A stretch of 64,000 nucleotides of DNA. It comes from Gammaproteobacteria bacterium (GTDB lineage Bacteria > Pseudomonadota > Gammaproteobacteria > UBA6186 > Azoamicaceae). Under the pieces are notes generated by a model. It saw only the letters and a list, made by a program, of their open reading frames with translations. It did not search any database and had not been told where the DNA came from. The stretch's first letter is position 1; every line of letters begins with the position of its first letter. The DNA lies in assembly GCA_013288135.1 (NCBI GenBank), contig JABDCL010000005.1, positions 22,585 to 86,584 of the forward strand, given 5' to 3'. Below, one piece after another: positions 10,606-19,788 of the stretch. The position numbers and the translations under genes are program-made.

Positions 10606-11220
10606 ATGAATCAGGGAACCTTATATATTATTTCAGCACCTTCTGGGGCTGGTAAAACCAGCTTAGTGAATGCTGTCGTGAATGCATTATCAAAAATCAA
10701 AATTTCAATTTCTCATACCACTCGCCCCATGCGCCCAGGAGAAAAAAGTGGTATTGATTATCATTTTGTGTCAGAGTCAAAGTTTAAGGATTTACTTAAA
10801 GAGAACATATTTTTAGAAACTGCAGAGGTATACGGTTTTTTATATGGCACTTCTGCAAAATGGGTTCAAGAAACTCTGCAAAAAGGGGAAGATGTTATAC
10901 TCGAAATTGATTGGCAAGGTGCGCGGCAGGTGCGTATACACTTTATTGATGCAATTAGTATTTATATATTTCCCCCTAATCAAGAAACACTCAGAAGTCG
11001 GCTAGAGCAGCGGCATCAGGATAATAAAGAAGTGATTGAAAGACGAATGAAAGAGGCAAAAAATGAAATATCACGTTATACTGAATATGATTATTTAATT
11101 TGTAATGATCAATTTTCAGAAGCGGTTGAAGATTTGAAGTCAATTATTCAGTGTCATCGTTTACAGTTACGTCATCAAGAAAAACGAATGGGAGATATAA
11201 TAAGAAAATTAATGAGCTAG
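10606..11220 (+). CDS. gmk: Guanylate kinase
   Basis: Phosphorylates GMP to GDP with ATP. The 204-residue protein has the P-loop ISAPSGAGKTSL, the GMP-binding block SHTTRPMRPGEKSGIDYHFVS, the ILEIDWQGARQV Walker B region and lid residues ERRMKEAKNEI. The gene order yicC-gmk-rpoZ-spoT is maintained and links guanine nucleotide supply with the (p)ppGpp enzyme made downstream. Confidence 0.98.
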   Translation: MNQGTLYIISAPSGAGKTSLVNAVVNALSKIKISISHTTRPMRPGEKSGIDYHFVSESKFKDLLKENIFLETAEVYGFLYGTSAKWVQETLQKGEDVILEIDWQGARQVRIHFIDAISIYIFPPNQETLRSRLEQRHQDNKEVIERRMKEAKNEISRYTEYDYLICNDQFSEAVEDLKSIIQCHRLQLRHQEKRMGDIIRKLMS

Positions 11221-11306
11221 ATGACTTTTGTTGTTAAATTGTTGCATCATAGGGTTAGATATTCGTAGAATTAAGTTTGTAGTCTATTTTAATTGGAGTT
11301 TGTTTA

Positions 11307-11513
11307 ATGGCACGCATTACTGTAGAAGATTGTTTAAAGAAAATACCCAATCGTTTTCATTTAGTATTAATTGCTTCTAAACGCGCTAGACAATTAGCGA
11401 TGGGAGCTGCTGAACCTGCTGTTCCGTGGGAGAATGACAAGCCAACGGTTGTTGCATTGCGTGAAGCAGCGCAAGGGTTTCTTGGAGAAGAAACCACAGA
11501 CAATAACACATAA
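11307..11513 (+). CDS. rpoZ: RNA polymerase omega subunit
   Basis: Small 68-residue subunit that helps assemble the beta-prime subunit and, in E. coli, forms part of a ppGpp-binding site. The N-terminus [23 protein letters not shown] and the RARQLAMG block are diagnostic, as is [14 protein letters not shown] near the end. It is shorter than the 91-residue E. coli protein because the variable C-terminal tail is reduced. It lies 86 bp after gmk and 78 bp before spoT, with TTGGAG ahead of the ATG. Confidence 0.96.
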   Translation: MARITVEDCLKKIPNRFHLVLIASKRARQLAMGAAEPAVPWENDKPTVVALREAAQGFLGEETTDNNT

Positions 11514-11521
11514 AACTAGGG

Positions 11522-11546
11522 AGAGCGGATCAATAGTGTTCGCTCT
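11522..11546. other. Small hairpin between rpoZ and spoT
   Basis: AGAGCG (11522-11527) and CGCTCT (11541-11546) can pair around a 13-base loop, followed by TGGGGG. There is no U-run, so intrinsic termination is unlikely. It may be a processing or attenuation site in the rpoZ-spoT message. Confidence 0.4.
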
Positions 11547-11591
11547 TGGGGGCGGTCAAAAGTGTCCGTTCTTTACGGGGCAGGGGTAAGG

Positions 11592-13709
11592 ATGTATCAG
11601 TTTGCCGACCTTAGAGAACAACTCTCAAATTATTTAACGCAAGAACAAGTTGCTGAAATTTCACGCGCCTATTTTTTTGCAGCAGATGCTCATCAAGGAC
11701 AACACCGATCTTCCGGAGAACCTTACATTTCACATCCTATTGAAGTTGCACGTATTCTCGCCAATATGCATATGGATCATCAAAGCATTATGGCAGCAAT
11801 TCTCCATGATGTGATAGAAGATACGCATCTTGATAAAAACGCGATTGCTGAACAGTTTGGGGATGAGATTGCTGAATTGGTAGATGGCGTTAGTAAACTT
11901 GCACTGATTAAATTTGAAAGTCGAGCGGAAGCGCAAGCTGGAAATTTGCGTAAAATGATGTTGGCGATGGCCAAAGATATACGAGTCATTATTATCAAAT
12001 TGGCTGATCGTTTACATAATATGCGCACTTTAGAGGCACTATCGCCCGAGAAATGTCGTCGTATTGCAAGAGAAACGCTTGAAATTTATGCCCCTATAGC
12101 CAATCGATTAGGGATGAACAATTTTCGGGTCGAGTTTGAAGATATTGGTTTTTCTTATTTGTATCCGGTTAGATATCGGGTATTGAAAGAAGCGGTGCGC
12201 AAAGCACGAGGAAATCGCAGAGAAATTATTCATGCATTGGAGTCTAATTTAAAAACGCGTCTTGAACAAGAAACTGTTTATCCTTTTGTAATCATGGGAA
12301 GAGAAAAGCATTTATATAGTCTTTATAAAAAAATGCAAAAAAAAGATTTATCTCTTTCAGAAATAATGGATGTTTATGCAATAAGAGTATTGGTTGACAA
12401 AGTAGATACTTGCTATCGTGCCTTAGGGGTGATACACAATTTGTATAAACCTGTTCATGGTCGTTTTAAGGATTACATTGCCATTCCCAAAGCTAATGGA
12501 TACCAATCTTTGCACACAACAGTCTTAGGTCCTTTTGGTATTCCAGTTGAAGTGCAAATACGAACGGAAGAAATGGATAGGATGGCAGAAAATGGTATTG
12601 CTGCACATTGGTTGTATAAATCATCTAATGGATCTATTAGTGATGCAGAAACACGAGCAAGAGAATGGTTAAAAGGAATTTTAGAAATCCAAAAAAATAC
12701 TGGAAATTCATTAGAGTTTATTGAACATGTTAAAATTGATCTTTATCCCGATGAGGTCTATGTGTTTACACCCAATGGAGATATTTTATCTTTACCTGGT
12801 GGGGCAACGGCGGTTGATTTCGCTTACGCAGTTCATACGGATGTGGGCAATGCCTGTATTGCAGCAAAAATTGACAGACGTTTAGTTCCTCTCAGTACTC
12901 GGTTGACCAGCGGACAAACGGTTGAAATTATTATAGCGGAAGGCGCTCATCCCAATCCTGGGTGGTTGAGTTTTGTTGTTACGGGGAAGGCTCGCAGTAA
13001 TATTCGTCATTGGCTGAAAACTCAACAACAGTCTGAAGCAAGAAATTTAGGGCGTCGTCTAATTGAACGAGCATTAGCAACCTTATCAAAAAACTTAAAA
13101 GATATTCCTGAAAGGCATGTGTCAAAATTATTAATCGAATTAAAATTAGAAAGTTTTGATAGGTTATGTGAAGAAGTGGGGTTAGGAAATCAAATTGCAC
13201 CCTTGATAGCAAGACGTTTAGCAACAGAATCTACCGCTGAAGAAGCTTCTTCTTCGCTTTTGTTGAGCTATCCACTTGCTATTCGTGGAACAGAAGGAAT
13301 GGTATTGAGTTTTGCAAAATGTTGTCGTCCCATTCCTGGAGATCCTATCGTCGGTTTTTTGAGTGCAGGACGTGGCATAGTGGTGCATCGTGAAATATGT
13401 AAAAATGTAACTGAAATGCAACAAACACCAGAAAAATATATTTTTGTGCAATGGGCGGATACAGTTGAAGGAGAATTCCCCGTAGAATTACGAATTGATG
13501 TTTTAAATAGAAGGGGAGTTTTAGCTACTTTAGCGAATGTTTTATCAGAATGTGATGCTAATATTGAAAACGTTCATATAGATGAGCGAGACAGTCGACA
13601 TAATACCCTTGTTTTCTTAGTTCAAATTAAAAATCGTGCACATTTGGCTAAGGTTTTCCGTCGTTTACGTTCGATTGATATTATTACCCGTGTGGTTCGA
13701 GTAAAATGA
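11592..13709 (+). CDS. spoT: Bifunctional (p)ppGpp synthetase/hydrolase SpoT
   Basis: Makes and breaks the stringent-response alarmone. The ATG at 11592 gives 705 residues beginning MYQFADL, matching the E. coli SpoT N-terminus. An upstream GTG at 11562 would add ten unconserved residues. Domains in order: HD hydrolase (HHs in RSSGEPYISHPIEVA and ILHDVIEDT), synthetase (GREKHLYSLYKKM, DYIAIPKANGYQSLHT), TGS (VYVFTPNGDILSLP) and C-terminal zinc-finger-like/ACT region (CCRPIPGDPIVGF, ending FRRLRSIDIITRVVRVK). An intact HD site and the rpoZ linkage favour SpoT over RelA. Confidence 0.97.
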   Translation: MYQFADLREQLSNYLTQEQVAEISRAYFFAADAHQGQHRSSGEPYISHPIEVARILANMHMDHQSIMAAILHDVIEDTHLDKNAIAEQFGDEIAELVDGVSKLALIKFESRAEAQAGNLRKMMLAMAKDIRVIIIKLADRLHNMRTLEALSPEKCRRIARETLEIYAPIANRLGMNNFRVEFEDIGFSYLYPVRYRVLKEAVRKARGNRREIIHALESNLKTRLEQETVYPFVIMGREKHLYSLYKKMQKKDLSLSEIMDVYAIRVLVDKVDTCYRALGVIHNLYKPVHGRFKDYIAIPKANGYQSLHTTVLGPFGIPVEVQIRTEEMDRMAENGIAAHWLYKSSNGSISDAETRAREWLKGILEIQKNTGNSLEFIEHVKIDLYPDEVYVFTPNGDILSLPGGATAVDFAYAVHTDVGNACIAAKIDRRLVPLSTRLTSGQTVEIIIAEGAHPNPGWLSFVVTGKARSNIRHWLKTQQQSEARNLGRRLIERALATLSKNLKDIPERHVSKLLIELKLESFDRLCEEVGLGNQIAPLIARRLATESTAEEASSSLLLSYPLAIRGTEGMVLSFAKCCRPIPGDPIVGFLSAGRGIVVHREICKNVTEMQQTPEKYIFVQWADTVEGEFPVELRIDVLNRRGVLATLANVLSECDANIENVHIDERDSRHNTLVFLVQIKNRAHLAKVFRRLRSIDIITRVVRVK

Positions 13710-13720
13710 TAGGAGTCACT

Positions 13721-14935
13721 ATGAATTCTATAGAGTTGAATACTTTTTTAAAGAATTTAGAAAACAATACCGAAGAAATGGTCGAACAAATTATGCAATG
13801 GTCGAATATCAATTCAGGATCGTTAAATGTTCCGGGTCTTGAACGAATGGCTGCTGTGTTAACTCAAGCATTTTCAGGATTAGAATGTGAAGGAAACGTT
13901 TTATCGCTTCCTCCTCTTAAACAAGTGGATAGTTTGGGGCACACTAAAATGGTTGATTTAGGCCCTATGCTACGTTTCTGGAAACGCCCTAAAGCGCCGA
14001 TACAAGTGTTATTGGTGGGGCATATGGATACTGTCTTTGAATTAGAACATCCCTTTCAACGTGCACTTCGAAAGTCTCAAAATATTATTAATGGACCTGG
14101 TGTCGCTGACATGAAAGGTGGAATTTGTGTTATGTTGAATGCGCTAAAGGCATTTGAAAAGAGTCCTAATGCATCAGCACTGGGTTGGGAAGTGTTAATT
14201 AATCCAGACGAAGAAATTGGTTCTTCGGGTTCGGCCTCATTTTTAGCTGAGAGAGCTAAAAATCATCAGGTTGGATTGTTGTTTGAACCGGCAATGGATG
14301 AAATAGGAACCTTAGCAGGTGAACGCAAGGGCACTGGAAATTTTACCATTGTTGTTCATGGTCGTGCTGCACATGCTGGACGTTCTTTTGAGCAAGGAAG
14401 AAACGCTATTACCTTACTTTCTTATATTGTAAACGCTGTAGATGGGCTAAATGGAAAACAAGAAGGGATAACTTTAAATGTGGGACAAATTCAAGGAGGA
14501 GGCGCTATCAATATTGTACCAGCACTCGCCATTGCCAGAATTGACGTTAGGCTTAAAAAAAATGGAGATGAGCTTTGGGTAAAAGATCAATTAGAATCTA
14601 TTATTGCCTCTGTTGAGAAACGAGATGGATTTAAAGTGGAACTGCATGGAACATTTACTCGGAAACCTAAGATTATTACGGGTAAAACACAAGAATTATA
14701 CAATTTGGTTAAAGAATTAGGACAGGAAATAGGACAAACGATTACTTGGAAGCCAAGTGGAGGATGTTGTGATGGTAATAACCTTGCCGAAGCAGGTCTT
14801 CCGAATGTCGATACTTTAGGTGTTTGTGGTGGAGCTATTCATAGTGAGGAAGAATATCTATTGGTTGATAGTTTGGCGGAACGCACAAAATTAACAACAG
14901 CAATTTTAATCCGACTCAGCGAAAAAGGATTTTGA
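13721..14935 (+). CDS. M20 family metallohydrolase (ArgE/DapE/carboxypeptidase G2-like)
   Basis: Zinc-dependent amide hydrolase of 404 residues. Metal-site motifs are VGHMDTVFE, GPGVADMKGG, NPDEEIGSSGS and the late His in GAIHSEEEYL; a dimerisation-domain HGRAAHAG block is also present. I chose the ATG at 13721 because AGGAG precedes it; an ATG at 13706 overlaps the spoT stop without a ribosome site. It is ten bases before astA. Since no astE is seen, it might hydrolyse N-succinylglutamate. That is inference: AstE proper belongs to a different family (M14-like), so a general acyl-amino-acid hydrolase is equally possible. Confidence 0.88.
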   Translation: MNSIELNTFLKNLENNTEEMVEQIMQWSNINSGSLNVPGLERMAAVLTQAFSGLECEGNVLSLPPLKQVDSLGHTKMVDLGPMLRFWKRPKAPIQVLLVGHMDTVFELEHPFQRALRKSQNIINGPGVADMKGGICVMLNALKAFEKSPNASALGWEVLINPDEEIGSSGSASFLAERAKNHQVGLLFEPAMDEIGTLAGERKGTGNFTIVVHGRAAHAGRSFEQGRNAITLLSYIVNAVDGLNGKQEGITLNVGQIQGGGAINIVPALAIARIDVRLKKNGDELWVKDQLESIIASVEKRDGFKVELHGTFTRKPKIITGKTQELYNLVKELGQEIGQTITWKPSGGCCDGNNLAEAGLPNVDTLGVCGGAIHSEEEYLLVDSLAERTKLTTAILIRLSEKGF

Positions 14936-14944
14936 GAATCAACA

Positions 14945-15991
14945 ATGAGCAATGGAACTGTTCTTATTCGCCCTGTTCATGAAAATGATTTAAAATCTAT
15001 CGTAGAAATTGCCATGGAAGTTGGTTTTGGTTTTACTTCTCTCCCGAATAATCCAGATATAATAGCTAAAAGAGTTCTGCATTCTGTAGCGAGCTTCAAG
15101 CAAGCAAAAAATGATTTAGATTCCCGAGTTTTCTTTTTTGTGATGGAAGATTTAGACAGTAAAGAAGTAGTTGGGACTTGTGCTATCGATGTTCCAGCTG
15201 GAGAAAGTCCTCCTTTTTATAACTACAAGTTAACAAACCTGACGCAAAAATCTGATAGTTTACATATTCATAAGCAACATAAAATTTTAGAATTAGTCAA
15301 TGATTATCAAAATACCACAGAATTTGGTACATTTTTCATAAAGAAATCATTTCGTGGCCGAGGTAAAGGAAGTCTTTTATCGCGTTCACGGTGTTTATTC
15401 ATTGCAGAATTTCCAGATTTTTTTACAGAGCGTGTTATTGCAGAAATGCGGGGATTTTTGGATGATAAAGGTAATTCGCCATTTTGGGAGGCAATAGGCC
15501 GTCATTTTTTTGAAATGGATTTTGCAAAAGCAGATTATCTAAGAACTGTACAAGGGGAACAATTTATAACGGATTTAATGCCTAAATATCCTATTTATGT
15601 AGATTTGCTTTCTAAAGCTGCTCAAGAAGTCATTGGAAAAACACATCTTGAGGCTCTTTCTGCACTTCACTTATTAGAAAAAGAAGGATTTAAACATCGA
15701 GGTTATGTGGATATCTTTCAAGGGGGGCCTCTCATTGAAGCAGAAAAGTCTGAGCTTAAGACAGTTCAAACCAGTCAAAAAGCAAAAGTTCATCAGATTA
15801 ATAAATTTAATAATGTTAAGAAAGATAGAAATAAAGATAATCTTTGGATGATTTCAAATACCCGTTTAGATTTTAAGGTGACCTCAGGTTATCTCGAAGT
15901 AATTGAAAAAGATAAAATTAATTTAAATGAAGAGACAGCTAAAATTTTAAATGTATCTATTGGGGATGATGTGCGATATTGTATTTTGTAG
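14945..15991 (+). CDS. astA: Arginine N-succinyltransferase
   Basis: First step of the AST pathway: succinyl-CoA plus arginine gives N2-succinylarginine. The 348-residue length is near the usual 340-345. Typical blocks are IRPVHENDL at the start, GFGFTSLP, GTFFIKKSFRGRGKGSLLSRSRCLF and ERVIAEMRGFLDDKGNSPFWEAIGRHFFEMDF. It is followed by astD and astB, in the usual astADB arrangement. The last codon and stop are part of a GC-rich repeat (15987-16013). The C-terminal 80 residues are Lys/Asn-rich and less conserved. Confidence 0.96.
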   Translation: MSNGTVLIRPVHENDLKSIVEIAMEVGFGFTSLPNNPDIIAKRVLHSVASFKQAKNDLDSRVFFFVMEDLDSKEVVGTCAIDVPAGESPPFYNYKLTNLTQKSDSLHIHKQHKILELVNDYQNTTEFGTFFIKKSFRGRGKGSLLSRSRCLFIAEFPDFFTERVIAEMRGFLDDKGNSPFWEAIGRHFFEMDFAKADYLRTVQGEQFITDLMPKYPIYVDLLSKAAQEVIGKTHLEALSALHLLEKEGFKHRGYVDIFQGGPLIEAEKSELKTVQTSQKAKVHQINKFNNVKKDRNKDNLWMISNTRLDFKVTSGYLEVIEKDKINLNEETAKILNVSIGDDVRYCIL

Positions 15992-16013
15992 GAGCGGGGT
16001 TAGTTCTCGCCCA
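15987..16013. repeat. TGTAGG-type GC-rich repeat spanning the astA stop
   Basis: Reads TGTAGGAGCGGGG then TTAGTTCTCGCCCA. It resembles the element at 33401-33428 (TGTAGGGGTGGGG then CTCTGTCCCCGCCCA): same start, same end, an imperfect hairpin in the middle. In both cases it overlaps the 3' end of a gene. The UAG stop of astA is supplied by the repeat. Confidence 0.5.
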
Positions 16014-16048
16014 TTCGAAAAACCATCCCCAAAAACCCGGAGAGTCTT

Positions 16049-17485
16049 ATGATAGGATCAGGCGCAAAATTTTCTTCCTTTAATCCTGCAACAACAGAAA
16101 TTCTTTGGACTGGAACAAGCGCAACAGAAAAAGAAATCAATAATGCTGTTTTATCTGCACGTCGTGCTTTTCCAATTTGGTCTGGATTATCGTTTGATGA
16201 GCGATTACACTATTTAAATCAATTTCATGATGAGCTTCAGCAAAACAGAGACGAATTAAAAGAAATAATTTCAAAAGAAACTGGCAAGCCCTTATGGGAA
16301 GCAGATACCGAAGTGGGTGCCATGATTAGCAAAATTCCAATTTCAGTGGAGGCTTATCATGCCCGTTGCAAAGAGACAATACGAGAAACAGGAAATGGAC
16401 TGTCTGTTACTGTGCATAAACCGCATGGGGTAGTCGCTGTTTTTGGTCCCTTTAATTTTCCAGGTCATTTACCCAATGGACATATTATTCCAGCATTATT
16501 AGCAGGTAATACAGTTATTTTTAAATCCAGCGAATTAACACCCTGGGTCTCAGAAAAAATTTTATCGTATTGGCATAAAGTAAAAATTCCTCCGGGTGTT
16601 ATTAATTTGGTTCAGGGCGGACCAGTAACTGGTTCATTATTATCAGAACATAAAGATTTGGATGGGTTGATGTTTACGGGGAGTGCTAAAACAGGAAATG
16701 TATTATTAAAACTGCATGCTGAACGTCCAGAAAAAATAATTGCTTTAGAAATGGGGGGAAATAATCCTTTAATTGTTCATGAGGTGAAAAATATTAAAGC
16801 AGCTGTTTATAATACATTACAATCTGCCTATATTACTGCTGGACAACGTTGTACTTGTGCCAGACGATTAATTGTTACCAAAGGTCCTCTTGGAGAGAAA
16901 TTTGTTCAAGAACTTATATTGGCGATAAAAAAATGTGTTGTGGGTCCTTATACAGATAGTCCTGAGCCATTTATGGGGCCTTTGATATCATCGGAAGCGG
17001 CAATGCGAGTGATGGAATCGTATGATAATTTAATTAAAATGGGTGCCAAAATATTGGTTCCTCTTGCTTTAACCAATTCTTTAACGAACACATTTTTGTC
17101 TCCTGCATTGCTTGATGTAACAAACGTTCAAAATCGGCCCGATGAAGAAATTTTTGGTCCTTTGTTACAATTAATTTGGGTGGATAATTTTGAAATGGCT
17201 ATAGAAGAAGCAAATCATACAGCTTATGGTTTATCAGCAGGATTATTTTGCGAGGATGAACTCCTGTATAAAAAATTTTTACAGAATATTCAAGCGGGTG
17301 TTATTAATTGGAATCGACCTTTAACAGGTGCCAGCAGTTCTGCTCCCTTTGGGGGAATCGGTAAGAGTGGGAATCATCGCCCAAGTGGGTATTATGCAGC
17401 GGATTATTGTGCTTATCCTGTTGCCAGTTTAGAACAACGACAATTAGTAATGCCCAATCAGTTAACACCGGGTATTTCAGTATGA
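16049..17485 (+). CDS. astD: N-succinylglutamate 5-semialdehyde dehydrogenase
   Basis: NAD-dependent aldehyde dehydrogenase of 478 residues in the AST pathway, making N-succinylglutamate. Motifs are VFGPFNFPGHLPNGHIIPALLAGN (shown here only by its Asn active-site environment), the catalytic Glu in ALEMGGNN and the catalytic Cys in SAYITAGQRCTCARR. The motif EEIFGPLLQ follows near the C-terminus. The start ATG has CGGAGAG upstream. The stop overlaps the astB start by the ATGA arrangement, so the two are translationally coupled. The neighbouring astA and astB decide the name over other aldehyde dehydrogenases. Confidence 0.96.
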   Translation: MIGSGAKFSSFNPATTEILWTGTSATEKEINNAVLSARRAFPIWSGLSFDERLHYLNQFHDELQQNRDELKEIISKETGKPLWEADTEVGAMISKIPISVEAYHARCKETIRETGNGLSVTVHKPHGVVAVFGPFNFPGHLPNGHIIPALLAGNTVIFKSSELTPWVSEKILSYWHKVKIPPGVINLVQGGPVTGSLLSEHKDLDGLMFTGSAKTGNVLLKLHAERPEKIIALEMGGNNPLIVHEVKNIKAAVYNTLQSAYITAGQRCTCARRLIVTKGPLGEKFVQELILAIKKCVVGPYTDSPEPFMGPLISSEAAMRVMESYDNLIKMGAKILVPLALTNSLTNTFLSPALLDVTNVQNRPDEEIFGPLLQLIWVDNFEMAIEEANHTAYGLSAGLFCEDELLYKKFLQNIQAGVINWNRPLTGASSSAPFGGIGKSGNHRPSGYYAADYCAYPVASLEQRQLVMPNQLTPGISV

Positions 17486-18879
17486 TAAAAACTCAAAAAG
17501 TCAACAAAGTTCATAAAGCTTATGAAGTCAATTTTGATGGCTTAGTTGGACCTACTCATAATTATGCAGGTCTTTCTTTCGGTAATATTGCTTCCGAAAC
17601 GCATGCCCAATCAGTTGCAAATCCGAAGCTTGCTGCATTACAGGGCTTACAAAAAATGTACCTTTTAATGAAGCTGGGTATTCCTCAGGCTATCTTGCCG
17701 CCCCATGAAAGACCTAATATTAGAATGCTTCGACGATTAGGATTTACAGGCAGTGATCAAGCTATTTTACAAGAAACCTATCGTGTTTCACCCTTAATTT
17801 TTTCTCTGTGTTATTCTGCTTCGAGTATGTGGACTGCGAATGCAGCAACTGTTTCGCCAAGTAGTGATAGTCAAGATGGACGGGTACATTTTACGGTTGC
17901 GAATTTAACAAGCAATTTTCACAGAGCTCAAGAAGCAGAAACTACTTTGCGGATATTACAAACACTATTTTCAGATAGTCGTCATTTTATAGTACACCCC
18001 TCTCTTCCTGCAGGGTCTTATTTTGGGGATGAGGGAGCGGCGAACCATAATCGGTTTTGTAGCGAATACGGACAACCGGGTCTTCAGTTATTTGTTTATG
18101 GCAAAGAGGGGTATCAAGAACAAGGTGGGTATCAAGAACAAGGGCTGCTTCCAAAACGGTTCCCCGCTCGACAGACATTGTTGGCTTCAGAAGCAGTTGC
18201 TCGTCTTCATCAATTATCAGAGCATTCTGTTATCTTTGCACAACAAAATCCGGAAGTAATTGATTTAGGTGTTTTTCATAATGATGTCATTTCGGTTGTT
18301 AATCAAAATGTATTTTTATATCATGAACTTGGTTTTAGGGATACAGAAACTGTGATAAAAAAAATAAAAGAACAGTTTTCAGGGTCATTAAAGTCCTTAC
18401 AATCTTTGCATTTATTAAAAATTACAGAGTCAGAATTAAGCATTAAAGAAGCTGTACAGAGCTATCTGTTTAATAGCCAATTAGTAACCCTAAAAGATAG
18501 CCATATGGCCATTATTGCTCCCACAGAATGTGCTGAATTAAAAAAAGCACATGCAGTATTGAATCGACTTGTTGCTGAAGACAATCCCATTCAAACTCTT
18601 CATTTTGTAGAGTGTCGCGAAAGCATGAAGAATGGTGGAGGCCCAGCTTGTCTTCGATTACGCGTGGTGTTAACCGAGGACGAGCTAAAAGCATGTTCCA
18701 AGTCTGTTTTTCTGACAGAAGAACTTTATAATCAATTGACAAATTGGGTAAATAAACATTATCGTGATCGATTAACTAATCATGATCTTTTAGATCCATT
18801 GTTATTAGAAGAAAGCCGAAGAGCATTAGATGAACTGACACAAATTTTGAAATTGGGTAATTTATACTCATTTCAATAA
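17482..18879 (+). CDS. astB: N-succinylarginine dihydrolase
   Basis: Converts succinylarginine to succinylornithine, ammonia and CO2. The start ATG at 17482 (465 residues) overlaps the astD stop and gives the family N-terminus EVNFDGLVGPTHNYAGLSFGN. A longer frame from 17407 is only read-through of astD sequence. Other blocks are MWTANAATVSPSSDS, DEGAANHNRFC and SMKNGGGPACLRLRVVL with the catalytic Cys. A perfect 18-nt tandem duplication at 18109-18144 (one wobble change at the end) encodes GYQEQG twice in a surface-loop region. No astC or astE lies in this cluster. Confidence 0.96.
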   Translation: MIKTQKVNKVHKAYEVNFDGLVGPTHNYAGLSFGNIASETHAQSVANPKLAALQGLQKMYLLMKLGIPQAILPPHERPNIRMLRRLGFTGSDQAILQETYRVSPLIFSLCYSASSMWTANAATVSPSSDSQDGRVHFTVANLTSNFHRAQEAETTLRILQTLFSDSRHFIVHPSLPAGSYFGDEGAANHNRFCSEYGQPGLQLFVYGKEGYQEQGGYQEQGLLPKRFPARQTLLASEAVARLHQLSEHSVIFAQQNPEVIDLGVFHNDVISVVNQNVFLYHELGFRDTETVIKKIKEQFSGSLKSLQSLHLLKITESELSIKEAVQSYLFNSQLVTLKDSHMAIIAPTECAELKKAHAVLNRLVAEDNPIQTLHFVECRESMKNGGGPACLRLRVVLTEDELKACSKSVFLTEELYNQLTNWVNKHYRDRLTNHDLLDPLLLEESRRALDELTQILKLGNLYSFQ

Positions 18880-18899
18880 AAAATGACAAGGTATTTTTT

Positions 18900-19766
18900 A
18901 TGTTTCAACTTACACAGTTGCATAATTATATTGTATTAAGCCGTTTAAATAAACCCATTGGTATTTTCTTATTATTATGGCCAACGGTGATGGCGCTTTG
19001 GATCGCAGGAAAGGGTAGTCCTTCTCCATTTCTAGTTTTTATTTTTATAGCTGGAGTGATTGTCATGCGTTCAGCAGGTTGTGTTATTAATGACTTGCTT
19101 GATCACCGTTTTGATGGTTCTGTCACTCGTACACGTTTTCGTCCTTTGGTGATGGGCGCTGTGACTGTTCGAGAAGCTTGGGTTCTTTTTTTAATTTTAA
19201 CTTTTGTTGCGCTTTTACTTGTACTGCAACTTAATACATTCACCATTGTGTTATCAAGTTTCGCATTGCTGTTAGCCATGATCTATCCCTTAATGAAAAG
19301 AGTCATCCATTGGCCTCAAGTGGTGTTGGGGTGTGCCTTTGGTTGGGCTATCCCCATGGCTTTTGCAGCACAAACCAATCATGTTTATTTAGAGGCTTTT
19401 ATATTATTTTTCGCATCAGTTTGTTGGGCAGTTGTTTACGATACGCAATATGCGATGGCTGATCGGGCAGATGATATAAAAATCGGGGTGAAATCAACCG
19501 CTATTTTATTTGGAGAGCAGGATAAAATTTTAATCGCTAGCTTTCAGTTTTTAGTGATTACTTTATTGATTATATTAGGTTTACAGTTGCAGTTGGGATT
19601 GTATTATTACTTAGGGGTTATTACAGCAACACTATTGTTTTTATATCAACAGTATTTAATAAAAGACAGGGTGGTTGAAAACTGTTTACAGGCCTTTCGA
19701 AATAATCATTATGTAGGGTTTGCATTATTTGTAGGCTTGGCTTTAGAGTATGCCTTGGGAGGCTAG
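18900..19766 (+). CDS. ubiA: 4-hydroxybenzoate polyprenyltransferase
   Basis: Integral membrane prenyltransferase that attaches the isoprenoid tail to 4-hydroxybenzoate in ubiquinone synthesis. The 288-residue protein has the usual multiple helices and two Asp-rich Mg-prenyl diphosphate sites: NDLLDHRFDGSVTRTRFRP near residues 63-81 and DTQYAMADRADDIKIGVKST near residues 181-200. The N-terminal LSRLNKPIGIFLLLWPT is diagnostic. It lies 20 bp after astB, possibly co-transcribed, though no functional link to arginine use is evident. Confidence 0.96.
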   Translation: MFQLTQLHNYIVLSRLNKPIGIFLLLWPTVMALWIAGKGSPSPFLVFIFIAGVIVMRSAGCVINDLLDHRFDGSVTRTRFRPLVMGAVTVREAWVLFLILTFVALLLVLQLNTFTIVLSSFALLLAMIYPLMKRVIHWPQVVLGCAFGWAIPMAFAAQTNHVYLEAFILFFASVCWAVVYDTQYAMADRADDIKIGVKSTAILFGEQDKILIASFQFLVITLLIILGLQLQLGLYYYLGVITATLLFLYQQYLIKDRVVENCLQAFRNNHYVGFALFVGLALEYALGG

Positions 19767-19788
19767 TACCTTATTTGCGACTTAAATA

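Noticed and set aside
17407..17481. Longer astB starting inside astD
   Set aside because: The added residues are out-of-frame astD sequence; the ATGA overlap at 17482 gives the conserved start.
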